64,000 bases of DNA from Cladopsammia gracilis (lineage: Eukaryota > Cnidaria > Anthozoa > Scleractinia > Dendrophylliidae). Shown one piece after another: positions 20,666-30,381 of this stretch; position 1 is the stretch's first letter, and every line of letters begins with the position of its first letter. A model generated the notes under the pieces. It had not been told where the DNA came from and did no database searches. It was given only the letters and a program-made list of their open reading frames with translations. The translations under genes and the position numbers were made by a program. The stretch spans positions 262,889 to 326,888 of the forward strand of contig JAJGOT010000710.1 of NCBI GenBank assembly GCA_022457155.1, in the 5' to 3' direction.

Positions 20666-20917
20666 ACTGAAGAGATTTTTACTATCGATAAGATTCAATA
20701 CACTAATCCGATAACTTATAAAATAAAGGATGAGATGGGAGAGGAGATAACAGGTACTTTTTATGAGCAAGAGTTACAGAAGGCTAAGCAGACCATCTTT
20801 CGTATTGAGAAGGTGATTCGACGAGATGCTCGAAAAGGTAAAGCGTTGGTAAAGTGGAGCGGTTACCCAGAAAAATTCAACTCTTGGATAGATTTGAAAG
20901 AACTGAAAGACCTGTAA
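20666..20917 (+). pseudogene. Integrase C-terminal part with chromodomain, after the UAG
   Basis: The same frame continues open for 83 codons beyond the UAG. It carries an SH3-like target-binding region (ITYKIKDEMGEEITGTFYEQEL) and a chromodomain (IFRIEKVIRRDARKGKALVKW followed by SGYPEKFNSWI). Chromodomains on integrases direct insertion to chromatin marks. The part is well preserved despite the stop, so the nonsense change is recent or the codon is tolerated. Marked pseudogene because it has no start of its own apart from an ATG at 20735. Confidence 0.7.
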
Positions 20918-20929
20918 TGATGTAAGCTT

Positions 20930-20983
20930 TTTTCATTTCATACCGAAGGTCGTGAAATGAAAATTAAAAAATGGTAATAAAGA
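20930..20983 (+). promoter_or_regulatory. Hairpin plus early-type box before the polymerase gene
   Basis: TTTTCATTTCA (20930-20940) pairs with TGAAATGAAAA (20953-20963); the loop contains a further ACC-gaa-GGT stem. ATGGTAATAAAGAAATC follows, 25-45 nt before the ATG at 21008. It has the same design as the hairpins before the acidic-tailed genes, linking replication genes into one regulatory class. Confidence 0.6.
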
Positions 20984-21007
20984 AATCTTGAGCATGAATC
21001 AAATAAG

Positions 21008-24000
21008 ATGGATTCAAAAACTGTTCAACAGCTTAGGGCAATTGCACGTGAGCTTCGCATGAAAGGTTATTCACGATTGAGAAAGGCGGACTTGATTAAA
21101 TTCATTGAAAGTAGTATAGATGTTCCATCTGTGAGTAAACAGATACCAACACGTGGAATTGTAAATTTTATAGACGAAGAAGAAGTACCTCCTCCTAGGA
21201 AAAGGCAACCTTCACCATCACCCCCTCGAAGAAGAAAAAGGCAATCATCCCCACAACCGCAAGACGATATTCGCCAATCGGAGGTACCTCAAGGTAATGA
21301 ACGTAAACGAAATAAGAAGAGACAGAAGAAAGAAAAGAAGCAAAAAGCACGTCAAGCAAAGAAGGATGAGAAATTAGAAGAGGATGTAAATAGATCTGAA
21401 AGATCTGAAGATGAACAGGTTTCGGTGTTTTATAAGAAGAGACAAAAGAAACTAAAGAGGGAGGCTGCTCGTCTAACAAAGAAAATAAAACACGCGAAAA
21501 ACAAGCGTGGCGCACGGTTCTTACAAGAAAAACTTAACCAAGTTTTGAAAAAGATCGATAATCAAGGAGTACCGTATGAGATAATCAAGATATCTTCAAA
21601 GGAAAGTAGAAAGTTCAAATCGTTTTTCGATAAATTCAATGTAAAAATACTAAACCCACACCTTTCAGGTGTATTCGATATTGGTAAATTACTGTTGGAA
21701 ATAGCGAACAAAGTAATAAAAGATAGAGGGTTACAAAACGGTGACAGGATTCGTTGGATACTAAGTCATCCGAGTTGGCAAAAACCGGTTAGTACAAAAA
21801 TAATCACAATCACAGATAACCTTGGGACGGATCTGGTCGAACAGATTGCAAGATTCGTTGAATACAAGGATGTACCGATTAGTGAGGTTGAGATAGAGAT
21901 TCAGTCGATAAAGATTCCCCGGGGTAAAGGTCGATTGCGTGTGACAAAATTAAATGCATGCGACAAAACGAGTATAATCACAATAAAAAATAATGATACG
22001 ATCTGCCTTGCAAGAGCGATAGTGACGGCTCGCGCAAACATAAATAAACAAAAATGGACAAAAACTCAGCTAAAGGACGGGTTTAATAAGTCGAGAAGGT
22101 TACAGAAAGAAGAAGCTCTAAAACTTCATAGGGAAGCTGGAGTTGATATTTATGACAAAGGTGGTTCGACCCTCAAAGATGTAGAGAAATTTGCGAAACA
22201 CATAAAAATTCAGATAAACATTGTAGACGGTGATCAATTCAACGAGTTGATTTACACTTCTTCTGAAAAGGAGGAAAACCCTAATGCGCATTATGACCAG
22301 ATGATATACCTTTACAAAAACAATAACCACTTTGACGTAATTACCAGTATGCCTGCGTTCCTAGGAAAAGATTATTATTGTCACACCTGTAAAAAGTCTT
22401 ATACACATCGCGATCGTCATAAGTGTCCTGCAAAGTGTATAGCATGTTATAAATACTATCCTGATGGGAAAAAATGTTCTGGTGAAGAGATTATATGTGG
22501 TGATTGTAATAGGTCTTTCTTTGGACTAGAGTGTTTTGAGGAACATAAGCGGGACCGATCCTCTTGGGGATCAAGCGACATTGTGTGTGAAAATGTAGGT
22601 AAATGTCTGAAATGCGAGCGTATAATTATAACTTCAGAAGATTTAGATGGAACGATTCATAACCTAAAGACCCATATATGTGGATATTCGAAGTGTACGA
22701 ATTGTAAGGAGTACTGTAATATGAATGAACATAAATGTTACGTGAAACAAACGAGATGTAAGGGTGGAAACTGTACAAATAATATTATTAAATGTTATGA
22801 AAATCCTGGAGCGGATCCGTGTTATTCTTGTCAGACAAGAACTGATAAATACATGATCTATGATTCTGAGGCAACTCAGGAGACTGGAGTGCATGAGGTT
22901 AATTGGATCGATTGTCAAGATTATCATGGAAATATAAATACATTTGAAACAATCGATGAATTTTGTAGATTTATTTTTGAGGAGGATAAGCATAAAAAGT
23001 TTACCTTTATTGCCCATAATTCAAAGGGTTATGATGCTCAGTTTATTCGAAATTGGTGTATAGAGAACGGAGTGAAACCTTATGTTATTTACAACGGGAC
23101 AAAGATTATGTATATGGAAGTGGGGGGTGTTAAATTTATTGATTCTTTGAACCATATCGCTAGTCCGTTATCAGCATTCCCAAAGACATTTGGTTTGACA
23201 GAGTTGAAAAAGGGGTATTTTCCACATTATTTCAATAAAGAGTGTCACCAAAACTATGTAGGGCCGATTCCAAGTAAGAAACACTATGGTTATGATCAGA
23301 TGAGTTCTTCAGCGAGAAAGGAATTCTTACTGTGGTACCGACAACGAATTGATGAAAACTATGTGTTTGACATGAAGAAGGAGCTGAGAGAGTACTGTAG
23401 AAGTGATGTCGATATCCTCAGAAGAAGTATGTTGAAGTTTCGTGAAGACTTTATCGAGTTAGAAAACATCGACCCCCTTCAATATATAACCATCGCATCT
23501 GTATGTATGACCGTGTACAGAAGTAACTATATGCCTGATAATATGATCGGTGTTGTAAAGGAAACTACTCGCGGAGAGACATATAGCCGTTCCAGTATCG
23601 CTTGGTTAGATTGGATTTCTCAGAGAGATGGAATAAACATAAAACACGCTCTGAATGGTGGTGAAGAGACTTTACCGGGAATCGGAAAAGTCGATGGTTT
23701 TTATGGAAATACTGTCTATGAATATCAAGGTTGTTTTTGGCACGGATGTAAGAAGTGTTATTCTAGTGAGACAATAAACACAAAAAATCAGTTGGATATG
23801 TTAACTCTAAGAAAGAGGACACAACTTAAAAACGATAAAATTAGAGCTGCAGGATATGATTTGATTGAGGTTTATGAATGTGAACTGGAAAAAGATAAAA
23901 AGTTAAGTAAATTTCGTTCGTTTCGAAAAAAGGAATGGAATCGAGAATTTGTTGGGCCTCTTAATCCTAGGGACGCTTTTTTCGGTGGACGAACAAATGT

Positions 24001-25300
24001 AACAAAGCCGACTTACAACTTCAAAAAAGGTGAGAAAGGAAGATACGTCGACTTTGTAAGTTTATATCCGACGGTTCAATTCTATAAAAAATATCCAATA
24101 GGTCATCCAACAAAGATATTCAATCCTCCACAAGAGTACGATGATAAATGGTTTGGTTTTGTGAAATGTAAAGTTTTACCACCAAGAGGTCTTTATCACC
24201 CTGTGTTACCGGTAAAAATAAAATGCGATAAGGCTGAAAAGCTGTTATTTCCGCTCTGTAGAGTGTGCGCTGAAAATAAGATTCAGGAATGTACACATAC
24301 AGATGATGAACGATCATTCATCGGAACATGGTGTACAAATGAGTTGAATATGGCGATTCGGAAAGGGTATAAGGTACTTCGCATATATGAGGTGTGGCAT
24401 TTCCGTGATAGAACAGATTGTCTTTTCAAAGATTATGTAAGAAAATTCTTAAAAATCAAGATGGAGAGTAGTGAGTTGAAGACTGGAAAAGGTTGTACTT
24501 ACAAATCCGTTGATGAGTACAAGGCAGTAGTAAAATCAAAGTTAGGAATTGAGCTTGGCGAAATTAAGTACAATCCTGGAATGAGAGCAATCGCAAAACT
24601 ATGTCTGAATAGTTTATGGGGAAAGTTTGGACAGCGAAATAACATGAATCAGACTGTGTACGTAACTGAACTGAATGAATTTTACAAGATCTTACTAGAT
24701 GATTGTGTAGACAATCTGAATATTCAATTTATAAATGAAGAGATGGTTGAAATGACTTACAACTTGAAAGGTCAGTTTGTTGATAATAGTAATATCACAA
24801 ACATATATATTGCTGCCTTCACAACCAGTCACGCTAGATTGATGTTGTATCGTGTGTTAGACAAACTCGGTGATCAGGTTCTTGGTTTTGACACCGATAG
24901 TTGTTGGTATATCGAACGTGAGGGAGGTCAACAAATCGAAACAGGTGATAGTCTCGGTGATCTAACCGATGAGTTAAACGGACATTATATTACTGAATGG
25001 TGCGGTTCTGGTCCAAAATCATACAGTTACATAACAAGTGATGGGAAAATGGTATGTAAGGTAAAAGGTTTCAGACTGAATCACGAAAATAGTCAATATA
25101 TTAATCATACAACGATGAAACAAATCATCGAAGGGGAAAAGAAACGTATAACAACCGTAAACGAACAAGCGATAACTCGAAATTCCTTAACAAAACAGAT
25201 TGAAAATAAGTATCAGGAAAAAGACTTTAGATTGTGTTACGATAAACGGTATATGGTAAAAACTGAATCAGGAATCGAAACCTTTCCATACGGATATTGA
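21008..25300 (+). CDS. polB: Protein-primed family B DNA polymerase with SAP domain
   Basis: This 1430-residue replicative polymerase begins with an SAP motif (residues ~5-38, QQLRAIARELRMKGYSRLRK). A basic low-complexity region (~60-190), an N-terminal domain of unknown fold and a Cys/His-rich zinc region (~455-610) follow. The proofreading exonuclease motifs are ExoI YDSEA (~618-622), ExoII HNSKGYD (~669-675) and ExoIII YCRSDVD (~796-802). The polymerase motifs are A DFVSLYP (~1015-1021), B KLCLNSLWGKFG (~1197-1208) and C DTDS (1295-1298), then KSYSY. A long insertion between A and B fits a TPR1-type protein-primed enzyme. All key residues are present and the frame is open, so it looks active. 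The stop codon lies 2 bp from the terminal repeats. Confidence 0.95.
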   Translation: MDSKTVQQLRAIARELRMKGYSRLRKADLIKFIESSIDVPSVSKQIPTRGIVNFIDEEEVPPPRKRQPSPSPPRRRKRQSSPQPQDDIRQSEVPQGNERKRNKKRQKKEKKQKARQAKKDEKLEEDVNRSERSEDEQVSVFYKKRQKKLKREAARLTKKIKHAKNKRGARFLQEKLNQVLKKIDNQGVPYEIIKISSKESRKFKSFFDKFNVKILNPHLSGVFDIGKLLLEIANKVIKDRGLQNGDRIRWILSHPSWQKPVSTKIITITDNLGTDLVEQIARFVEYKDVPISEVEIEIQSIKIPRGKGRLRVTKLNACDKTSIITIKNNDTICLARAIVTARANINKQKWTKTQLKDGFNKSRRLQKEEALKLHREAGVDIYDKGGSTLKDVEKFAKHIKIQINIVDGDQFNELIYTSSEKEENPNAHYDQMIYLYKNNNHFDVITSMPAFLGKDYYCHTCKKSYTHRDRHKCPAKCIACYKYYPDGKKCSGEEIICGDCNRSFFGLECFEEHKRDRSSWGSSDIVCENVGKCLKCERIIITSEDLDGTIHNLKTHICGYSKCTNCKEYCNMNEHKCYVKQTRCKGGNCTNNIIKCYENPGADPCYSCQTRTDKYMIYDSEATQETGVHEVNWIDCQDYHGNINTFETIDEFCRFIFEEDKHKKFTFIAHNSKGYDAQFIRNWCIENGVKPYVIYNGTKIMYMEVGGVKFIDSLNHIASPLSAFPKTFGLTELKKGYFPHYFNKECHQNYVGPIPSKKHYGYDQMSSSARKEFLLWYRQRIDENYVFDMKKELREYCRSDVDILRRSMLKFREDFIELENIDPLQYITIASVCMTVYRSNYMPDNMIGVVKETTRGETYSRSSIAWLDWISQRDGINIKHALNGGEETLPGIGKVDGFYGNTVYEYQGCFWHGCKKCYSSETINTKNQLDMLTLRKRTQLKNDKIRAAGYDLIEVYECELEKDKKLSKFRSFRKKEWNREFVGPLNPRDAFFGGRTNVTKPTYNFKKGEKGRYVDFVSLYPTVQFYKKYPIGHPTKIFNPPQEYDDKWFGFVKCKVLPPRGLYHPVLPVKIKCDKAEKLLFPLCRVCAENKIQECTHTDDERSFIGTWCTNELNMAIRKGYKVLRIYEVWHFRDRTDCLFKDYVRKFLKIKMESSELKTGKGCTYKSVDEYKAVVKSKLGIELGEIKYNPGMRAIAKLCLNSLWGKFGQRNNMNQTVYVTELNEFYKILLDDCVDNLNIQFINEEMVEMTYNLKGQFVDNSNITNIYIAAFTTSHARLMLYRVLDKLGDQVLGFDTDSCWYIEREGGQQIETGDSLGDLTDELNGHYITEWCGSGPKSYSYITSDGKMVCKVKGFRLNHENSQYINHTTMKQIIEGEKKRITTVNEQAITRNSLTKQIENKYQEKDFRLCYDKRYMVKTESGIETFPYGY

Positions 25301-25302
25301 AT

Positions 25303-25543
25303 CGATAAAACACACTAGATCTTGAAAAGTACCCTAGAGTGAATAATTATAGGTGAATCGTCTATAATTATACGATGAACGTTAAATTAACGATAAAACA
25401 CACTGAAAATGGGAAGTGCCCTAGAGTCCCTATTATAACAAAAAAATTAACGATAAAACACTATAATGTTAACGCTGCCACTAAATTATAGGAGATTTAT
25501 CGTTAAAATGACATAGTGCCCCAGAGTCCCTACCATAACTACT
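25303..25543. repeat. Right terminal region of the Polinton
   Basis: The ~240 bp after polB contain three imperfect units starting CGATAAAACAC (25303, 25391, 25451; the last two preceded by ATTAA). GTGCCC(T/C)AGAGTCCCTA occurs at 25416-25432 and 25516-25532, with a related CCCTAGAGT at 25332-25340. The end reads ...AACTACT followed by GAATTTAGC, the latter being host sequence also found uninterrupted at 37508 and 48362. An element end in CT (AG when read inwards) and a 6-bp target duplication are usual for Polintons, so GAATTT is the likely duplicated target. The left terminal repeat is outside the window. Confidence 0.75.
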
Positions 25544-27424
25544 GAATTTAGCATAGTGTTTGCCGCTCTTCAACTTGCACATTTACATGGCCTTTATTTA
25601 TAAAGAAAACTATACATGTGGTTGCATTTATAAAAGCGAAATTAAACGAAGTATATTGACTGTATATCCTTGGCTCATTGCATCTCTAGTTGAACTGCGA
25701 CTCGTGCACTAGAGGTTTTGTTTTACATTATTTTGTTCACAGGAACAACATGCCTTGTAAAATACTGAAAAAACAAATGGTACTGTGCAAAAGTGCTTTC
25801 AAAGCGGTTTCATTTGAATGGTCACATCATAGGATTTTGTCAACGGACTCAAAAGTTAGAACTACATTACATGACACTGGGAGTGAAATTAGGATTGAAG
25901 AATGCAATTTATTGCCACTGAGATGTGTGATAGAATTCCTACAAGCAGTTAAATTATATTCTGTTTTTAAATGATAGACCTGTTGTTAAGTAAGCTGTGG
26001 ATGAAAACTCTCAAATATTCTAAGGTTTAAGCTATTTTGAACAATCTAAACAGTTTGGAGTTAATCGTGCCTTGTTTAGTAAGCTGAGCGTGAGAATACT
26101 GAACATATGTTAAGGTTTACACCACTTTATGCATCTTAACGTTCTTTCATGCAGTGCAAAGATAGAACGGTTCAAGGCTGCAGTGCTCTCTTGACTCTCT
26201 AGAATCCAAACGTAAAGGATTTAGCATCTTTCCAACTACAACTGCATGTTGAGGGTTTCAGTTTTCGAGCATAGCTATTGTATCACTTATTCGGTTTACT
26301 GGTAACGGTTTAGTATTTGAGGCTAAAAGCAGCGTTTGCAATCAGGGCTGCAGAAAAACGTTTCTACCTTGTAGCATTACATTAAGATTGCCAGGGCCGA
26401 CAGTATCGTCCTTTTGTTTTCACTGCTTTGTATGCTTAGGAAGGCTAGAAATCGAAAAACGCTGGTCTTATCCATATCGTGCAGTGTAATTCAACAACCG
26501 CAAGAGCTTTCTATTATTCAACACACTGATTTCAGTCGGCGAAAAATGATGCTGTGGATTATCCTATCAAATGTTAAATGCTGTTTTCAATATGACTAGC
26601 GTCACCGCGCATTAATTCCGCATACGCTAAGCATATTGTACATGTACAATCACAATACATGCAAGCGCCAGCGGAGAACAATTTCTCAGAAAACGACGGC
26701 ATGAATAACAAAAACATTCAAATGCAAGAAAGAAAGTCCCGATTAAGTAGGTCCACGAACTATTTCATGGATGTGTTTTTTTCCCTTGTAATAGATAAAT
26801 TTCTTGTTTACGCCTTTCAGTTTTAGGTAGACGCTCCGAAGTTTCCGGGAACTTGGTCAGTCACCCAATTCCGAGAAACTTGACTGCAGTGTTTATATTT
26901 GAATATCCGCATGCGTTGCTTTGACTTGTAGATATCAGGGGGTGGTTACAAGTGTGACACCGTGTATCCATGGTAACCTGCTGCTGAGATGCCGCGCTTA
27001 GTCTCGAATAGACCTCTTTCATAATGGCGGCTGATTTATTTATTCTTTTACATGTATGTTAATTAGCCTCACTGGCCTCGGTAACATGTGGCCAGTGAGG
27101 CCAATTAGCATACATATAAAAGAAAAAATAAATTGGCCGCCATTATGAAAGAGGTCTATGCTTCTCTCTTGCTTTTTCTATTTACTATATTTAATTCACT
27201 GTTTATCTTTGGGAAAGCGTTCATGCAGGCAATCCAGGTTAATACGATTATACATTGTCAATCAATGACGAACAACAATTAATGCCTCGGTTGAATTCTT
27301 GTTTAATTTGACTAGATTTTCCGCTTTCTCTTTCGCCTGGCTTTATATCCTTCAGCCAAGACAGGAACTTGCATTCAGGTTAATAGCGAGACTGTTATCA
27401 GATCTTTAAATTGAAAGGGAAGGG
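25544..27424. other. Upstream region of BTB gene, unit 1
   Basis: No convincing gene. A 74-codon frame at 25750-25974 (MPCKILKKQMVLCKS at its start) is kept in all three units (37714-37938, 48565-48789) but resembles nothing I know and may be a leader. STAT-like sites TTCCGGGAA (26843-26851) and TTCCGAGAA (26869-26877) and the promoter-cassette element TTCTCAGAA (26693-26701) lie here, as does the foldback element at 27,009-27,158. Confidence 0.5.
27009..27158. mobile_element. Foldback MITE-like element, unit 1
   Basis: The terminal arms TAGACCTCTTTCATAATGGC... and ...GCCATTATGAAAGAGGTCTA are reverse complements over about 60 bp, including the inner GGCCGCC/ATTTATTT part and AGCCTCACTGGCC/GGCCAGTGAGGC. 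It is also present in unit 2 (38,990-39,139) and absent from unit 3, where the flanks join as CTCGTATGC near 49,888. A TA target is suggested by the junctions. Confidence 0.75.
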
Positions 27425-27868
27425 ATGGGTTCAGCTAAAGTAGAGATGAGGTGGCAGACAAAGAGAAGTACGGTATTGGAAAGAAGCAAGTACATGTTCA
27501 ACAACCCTCTTCTAAGTGATGTTAAGTTTGCGTTTCCCAACACCCAGACCACCATTCCTGCGCATAAGTATGTTCTCGCTGTCAGCAGTCCAGTGTTCTT
27601 GGCTGTATTTTTCGGTGATCTGGCTGTGAGCAGTGATGCTATAGACATTACCGAGTGCGATCCAGACATCTTTCTTCGCTTTCTGCGATTCATTTATTGC
27701 GATGAAGCGAACTTTGAAGATATAGACTGCGCTGTTAAACTGTGGCATCTTGCTGACAAATACGACGTACCTTCGCTTGCAAAAAAATGCGAGGAGTTTT
27801 TAAATGGAAACATTAGAGAATGGATCCGATGGACGTTTTCCAAGTTTTTCGACATACCCTCCAGTTGA
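27425..27868 (+). CDS. BTB/POZ-domain protein, unit 1
   Basis: A single-exon 147-residue protein made almost only of a BTB/POZ domain (residues ~22-128): LSDVKFAFPNTQTTIPAHKY, VLAVSSPVFLAVFFGDLA, FLRFLRFIYCDEANF, LADKYDVPSLAKKCEEFL. BTB domains dimerise and recruit cullin-3 ubiquitin ligases or repressors. It resembles BTBD3/BTBD6-like proteins but stops after the domain; BACK and PHR domains are missing. It may therefore act as a competitor or adaptor, or be the first exon of a longer gene. Nearly identical copies lie at 39406 and 50149, so the array is young. Confidence 0.75.
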   Translation: MGSAKVEMRWQTKRSTVLERSKYMFNNPLLSDVKFAFPNTQTTIPAHKYVLAVSSPVFLAVFFGDLAVSSDAIDITECDPDIFLRFLRFIYCDEANFEDIDCAVKLWHLADKYDVPSLAKKCEEFLNGNIREWIRWTFSKFFDIPSS

Positions 27869-29370
27869 ATGAAGACAGTGTGTGACATTTGAATTGTTTG
27901 CTGGAACTGACTAAAGCGGAAGAAACTGGCCAAGATGTCTAATTTAATATGTGTTTCAATGTAGAGTTAGAGTGATCGTTTGCTGAAGCAATTTTTTTCA
28001 CTAGCAATCCTTAACGTTTATATCAGTAGTGATTCCCCAACAAAAAGAACAAAGCTATTCTTAGAAATTCTTACTTCAAAACTATATTAAGTCTTTACAA
28101 AGAGCATTTTTTGAATCTTTATAGTTATAGGGAATATATATTGACCGGCGTTGAACTGAAAAACGTTCATTTCCGAGAAACCGAAAACTAACATCCGGTT
28201 TTCCGGGAAAGCGTTCGACCATATCAACACAAGGTTAAATACATGCAGTGATGAATGGGGAGATGGGTCTGCCACCGACATGTAAGTTCACAACGAAATA
28301 ATGTCAGTCAGGATGTTCGTGAACTCTTTTCACATTCCAGCGTGGGGGTGGGGTGGGGTGAGGGGGGGTGGGGGATTGATTGTTAGAGATGGGTAGTTTT
28401 AAATGTTGGCCAGCAGATGAAAAATAAAAGTTACTTGCATAAAACTTCCAAAAAAATGTAGATGACTGGAGATTATGTCCTAAGCACGTGTTTAAAAATG
28501 ATTAATATCGTATATTATTATTCGTTATTTCAAAAAGCCTTTTCAAACAAAATATTGAGAATTGAGAAAATTGAGAATGGGTATTAAGAATAAACATGGC
28601 AGGATTTCAAAGGCTAATGTGAGAATCTTTTATGAATCTTAAAAGTTGAAGTTTGATCCATTGTTTCGTTTCCGAATTTTCTTCTCTGGGAAATAAAACA
28701 TATTGTTCCAAAGTTGTCCTGGAATAAATATGAAGACGCCAGTATACTAAAAAGTAAAATTGCAGATCATCAGGCCGCGAGCTAGCCTTGCGCGAAGTAC
28801 GGACGGGCGCGCCCGCGAAAAATTCCGCTAGCCATGACCATGAAAAATAACGAGCTTGGTTCTATGCCTGGTTCTACGAGTATGGAGCTCCACGAGCGGG
28901 CCTTTGGCCCGCGAGAGCTTCGCTATGAAAACAAGCCTTGAAACAAAAATAGACGAACAATGGAAACGATTTCATTTTTGCCTAGCAGTATACTAAAAAT
29001 ACTAAATACCCGCAAAAGTCCTGTACATTATGCAATCGCGAGGCGTGGATTTCTTAATAAAAATATTGCAGCTGCTATTTATCCTATCAAATTTCGAGGA
29101 TTGTATCCGCGCGTAAATACCGCATACGCTGAGCATATTGTACAAGTGCCAGCGGTAGAGCAATTTCTGAGAAAACGATGTGCTAACTGCGCATGGCCGA
29201 ATATTCAAATACAAGACAACTATTGGTTGAGGAAACAGCCACGTCATTCGGAGCAAAGACCTATCCTTCAGGGTGCGTGACAACCATCATTTAACCGAAC
29301 GTTCTAGGATACAAACGCACGCCTCAGAAGATAAGTAGTTCTCTGTGGCTTTATTGCCACGACGCCGAAA
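27869..29370. other. Intergenic region before coiled-coil family 1, unit 1
   Basis: No reliable gene. A composite TTCCGAGAA (28171-28179) overlapping GAAACCGAAA (28177-28186) and a TTCCGGGAA (28201-28209) look like STAT and IRF sites. A G-rich run with several GGG/GGGG tracts (28342-28374) could form a G-quadruplex. An open frame at 28960-29280 overlaps the promoter cassette TTCTGAGAA (29165-29173) ... CCACGTCA (29239-29246) and is frameshifted in unit 3, so I treat it as non-coding. Confidence 0.5.
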
Positions 29371-30381
29371 ATGATTACTGAAGAGCAGTTTCGACAGCTC
29401 AGTGAAGATGTCGACCCAATGGCGGCGGCTTTAGTGGGAATGAACGTTACACTCAGAAGAGAAGTGCATCAAGAACGCGCCAACATGATGTTTAGTCAAC
29501 ACAGCGAAGATATCGAGTCCCTCAAGAAGCAGATCGATGAAAAAAATAGAGAAATAACCGATTTACGGAAAGCCATGGAAGCTCTCGAAGAGCAAAACCA
29601 AGAGCTGACAGTTGCATTGAAGTCCAGAAACGAAGAGATCAAAGCTCTCAAAGCGAGAATCGGTCGACTTGAAAATGACAAGAAGGAATTGGCAGACGAG
29701 TTACAATCTGTTAAAGTGAAGGTTAGTCGAATGGAGAATGACATCAAAGAGTTGAGTGAATCAAAAATGGCCCAAGAGGAGAAAAATATAGAACTGCAGG
29801 AACATTTGGACAAAGTTTCAGGAAAGATGGAGAGCAGAAACCAAGCAATGAAGAAGGAGATAAAGGAGATAAAAGAATCGCAACACAGGGAGCTTCCGCC
29901 ATCTGCAGGTCTTTCACGAGCACCACGTCAAATAACTCCTCCACTGTTACCACGACATTTGCAGATAGCCGATCGCGAACTACATGCCTCCCTGTTATTG
30001 GGAGAATTGTCTCGTCAAGTCCAAAACAAGATGTACAAGACAGTGTTTCCAAATTTGTTTTCGTCTAACAGAAACTACAAGATGAAGAACATTCATCGCG
30101 ATTTGGAAAAACTTCCTCAACCGACTGAGGAGAAGGAAAGATCTAAGAAAAGGTGGGATGAGGTACATGGGCAGTTCAAATGGGACGAAGCTTACGAAGA
30201 AGCTATGAAAGCGCTTCAAGATAGCAGGAATCTTGATGCTCATCCCAGTCCGTTGACGGAGGAGGGTCTTAACAGAGCGGCAGAAATGATGGATGCGAAA
30301 GGTAACCTGAAAGGATGGCTTTCTTTGAAACGTGTGCTCGAGTTAATTCAAATCTGGAAACAACTGCACATGATGGAGTAG
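29371..30381 (+). CDS. Coiled-coil protein with HEPN-like C-terminal domain, family 1, unit 1
   Basis: An intronless gene of 336 residues. Residues ~40-180 are a long heptad-rich coiled coil (SLKKQIDEKNREITDLRKA and so on). A Pro-rich linker (SAGLSRAPRQITPPLLPRH) follows, then a helical C-terminal domain (~200-336) with LLLGELSRQVQNKMY, YKMKNIHRDLEKLP, R286-N-L-D-A-H291-P and a final GWLSLKRVLELIQIWKQL. The R-N-x-x-A-H motif, conserved in all family members here, resembles the R-x4-6-H signature of HEPN ribonucleases; that is inference. Nearly identical copies at 41310 and 52067. Closest paralogues: family 2 (35430) and family 3 (58869). Confidence 0.7.
   Translation: MITEEQFRQLSEDVDPMAAALVGMNVTLRREVHQERANMMFSQHSEDIESLKKQIDEKNREITDLRKAMEALEEQNQELTVALKSRNEEIKALKARIGRLENDKKELADELQSVKVKVSRMENDIKELSESKMAQEEKNIELQEHLDKVSGKMESRNQAMKKEIKEIKESQHRELPPSAGLSRAPRQITPPLLPRHLQIADRELHASLLLGELSRQVQNKMYKTVFPNLFSSNRNYKMKNIHRDLEKLPQPTEEKERSKKRWDEVHGQFKWDEAYEEAMKALQDSRNLDAHPSPLTEEGLNRAAEMMDAKGNLKGWLSLKRVLELIQIWKQLHMME

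Noticed and set aside
1..25543. Retrovirus or LTR retrotransposon because of the integrase and chromodomain
   Set aside because: There is no reverse transcriptase, RNase H or LTR; family B polymerase, packaging ATPase and capsid genes define a Polinton.
28960..29280. 106-codon open frame upstream of family 1, also at 40899 and 51657
   Set aside because: It is frameshifted in unit 3, overlaps the shared promoter cassette, and similar non-coding sequence with stops exists upstream of the BTB genes.
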